Positions 5,367 to 5,863 of a stretch of 5,863 nt of DNA are shown piece after piece. The stretch comes from an uncultured Elusimicrobium sp. (GTDB taxonomy: Bacteria > Elusimicrobiota > Elusimicrobia > Elusimicrobiales > Elusimicrobiaceae). Both the position numbers and the translations under genes were made by a program. Position 1 is the stretch's first letter. Each line of letters opens with the position of its first letter. The stretch lies in the NCBI GenBank assembly GCA_902787065.1, contig CADAFA010000056.1:1-5863 (forward strand). Direction: 5' to 3'. The notes below the pieces were generated by a model. The model saw nothing but the letters and a program-made list of their open reading frames with translations, ran no database searches and had not been told where the DNA came from.

Positions 5367-5862
5367 ATTTAGAAAGCCATTTTAAAGAAGCTAAACAAGT
5401 ATTTGTATTTACAGGTCTTAATAAATTTTCGGATAAAAAATCAGAAATTTTTGGCATATTTTCGTCAATAAATGGAAGAACACTTTCAGGACTTTTGATA
5501 TAATAAGCATTGATCCAATTTTCTAAATTAACTAAATTTGATTGAGTATTATCTGTTCCATTAATTAAATTATCGACTAAAGAAGGAAAAATTAAATGAG
5601 GAATTTCGTTTAAAAATAAAGGTTTTATTGGTATTACCATAATTATTTCAGAAATTAAATCATTAAAAAAAGGAACTTTTTCTTTCATATCAACGAAATA
5701 TTTTATCATTGGATATAATATATAATTAATTTCTAAATTAAAATGATCTATTAATTTTTTCTTATCTTTGTTTCTTTGTCTTATTTCCTCATTTTGAGGT
5801 GAATTATTTAATGATGTTTTCATATATTTAAAAAAACATCGAAGGATATAAATATAATTTCC
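5326..5862 (-). CDS. fragment of a eukaryotic TRRAP/Tra1-like HEAT-repeat protein, open at the window edge
   Basis: TRRAP/Tra1 is a giant PIKK-family pseudokinase, the activator-binding scaffold of SAGA and NuA4 histone acetyltransferase complexes in the nucleus. The frame is open to the last base. An ATG at 5823 gives 165 residues, but it has no Shine-Dalgarno and similarity continues above it. From memory of human TRRAP, the match is collinear: NYIYILRCFFKY upstream of the ATG against NYFLLLRALFRS; LISEIIMVIPIK (56-67) against LFVELCLTVPVR; then IPHL, LV..L.NG and LE at matching spacing; and LKWLSKLGGKGR (147-158) against AYRVLGKFGGSNR. Residues 3-30 are a Lys/Asn-rich insert. The last residues after GGKGR lie past the junction and end at TGA 5328-5326. 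Very low G+C separates it from the bacterial genes. Identification rests on recalled sequence, not a search; the alternative is an unknown HEAT-like protein. Confidence 0.6.
   Translation of the reverse strand, partial: GNYIYILRCFFKYMKTSLNNSPQNEEIRQRNKDKKKLIDHFNLEINYILYPMIKYFVDMKEKVPFFNDLISEIIMVIPIKPLFLNEIPHLIFPSLVDNLINGTDNTQSNLVNLENWINAYYIKSPESVLPFIDENMPKISDFLSENLLRPVNTNTCLASLKWLSKLGGKGRNFPPCFI
5345..5370. other. junction between bacterial and eukaryote-like sequence
   Basis: On the minus strand the bases 5366-5350 (TGGGAGGAAAAGGCAGA) make sense in two frames. They read W-E-E-K-A-E as the start of the bacterial protein running down to 4923. They also read LGGKGR as the end of the TRRAP-like protein running in from the right edge. 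To the left the sequence has the bacterial composition; from 5401 on it drops to about 21% G+C. The TRRAP-like frame stops soon after, at TGA 5328-5326. A short shared stretch like this is what a k-mer join between two genomes would leave. Confidence 0.6.
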
Positions 5863-5863
5863 G

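Noticed and set aside
5821..5823. ATG 5823 as the true start of the right-hand minus-strand gene
   Set aside because: No Shine-Dalgarno precedes it, the frame is open to the window edge, and the resemblance to TRRAP continues upstream of it (NYIYILRCFFKY).
4923..5823. A natural bacterial frameshift joining the two minus-strand frames into one gene
   Set aside because: The two parts differ sharply in base composition, and the right-hand part resembles a eukaryotic HEAT-repeat protein while the left-hand part has no counterpart at that point of TRRAP.
1..5863. CRISPR array, tRNA, rRNA or insertion sequence
   Set aside because: I saw no regularly spaced repeats, no cloverleaf with conserved T-loop, no rRNA stretch and no transposase-like frame. 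The inverted repeat at 313-439 encodes nothing.

Overview
The window looks like AT-rich bacterial chromosome (roughly 35-40% G+C by eye) joined near its right end to a much more AT-rich piece (about 21% G+C by hand count over 5401-5863). The latter reads like part of a eukaryotic TRRAP/Tra1 protein. The bacterial part fits a Gram-negative gut bacterium. The short, cysteine-bearing type IV pilin, the TPR lipoprotein and the base composition suggest Elusimicrobiota (Elusimicrobium/Endomicrobium-like), a group that lives in guts and partly inside gut protists. That assignment is inference from style, not from a marker gene.

Layout: 2-208 is the C-terminal end of a TPR protein. The 301-base gap 209-509 holds a possible terminator, a 15-bp direct repeat, a long rod-like inverted repeat (313-439), a small perfect hairpin (440-457), and a good promoter whose predicted start site falls on the ATG of the next gene. 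Then comes a tightly packed plus-strand operon: an AMP-forming long-chain acyl-CoA synthetase (510-2159), a class II CCA-adding enzyme/poly(A) polymerase with an HD domain (2159-3709, sharing one base with the previous gene), and a TPR lipoprotein (3684-4316, overlapping by 26 bases). A separate promoter with a 12-T run in its spacer precedes a type IV pilin (4427-4921). A minus-strand unknown gene converges on the pilin with a single base between the two stop codons.

The minus-strand unknown gene is open and bacterial in style up to about 5366 and then loses its 5' end. From there to the window edge the minus strand is read in another frame. That frame is open to the last base, is very AT-rich, and matches my recollection of the HEAT-repeat region of TRRAP/Tra1 along its whole length. 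The two sequences meet in about 17-25 bases that make sense in both frames. The simplest explanation is a metagenome assembly chimera between a bacterium and a protist. The alternative is host-to-bacterium DNA transfer that disrupted a gene. This junction is the most important thing in the window. The operon itself (lipid activation, tRNA 3'-end maturation, envelope TPR lipoprotein) looks like housekeeping.
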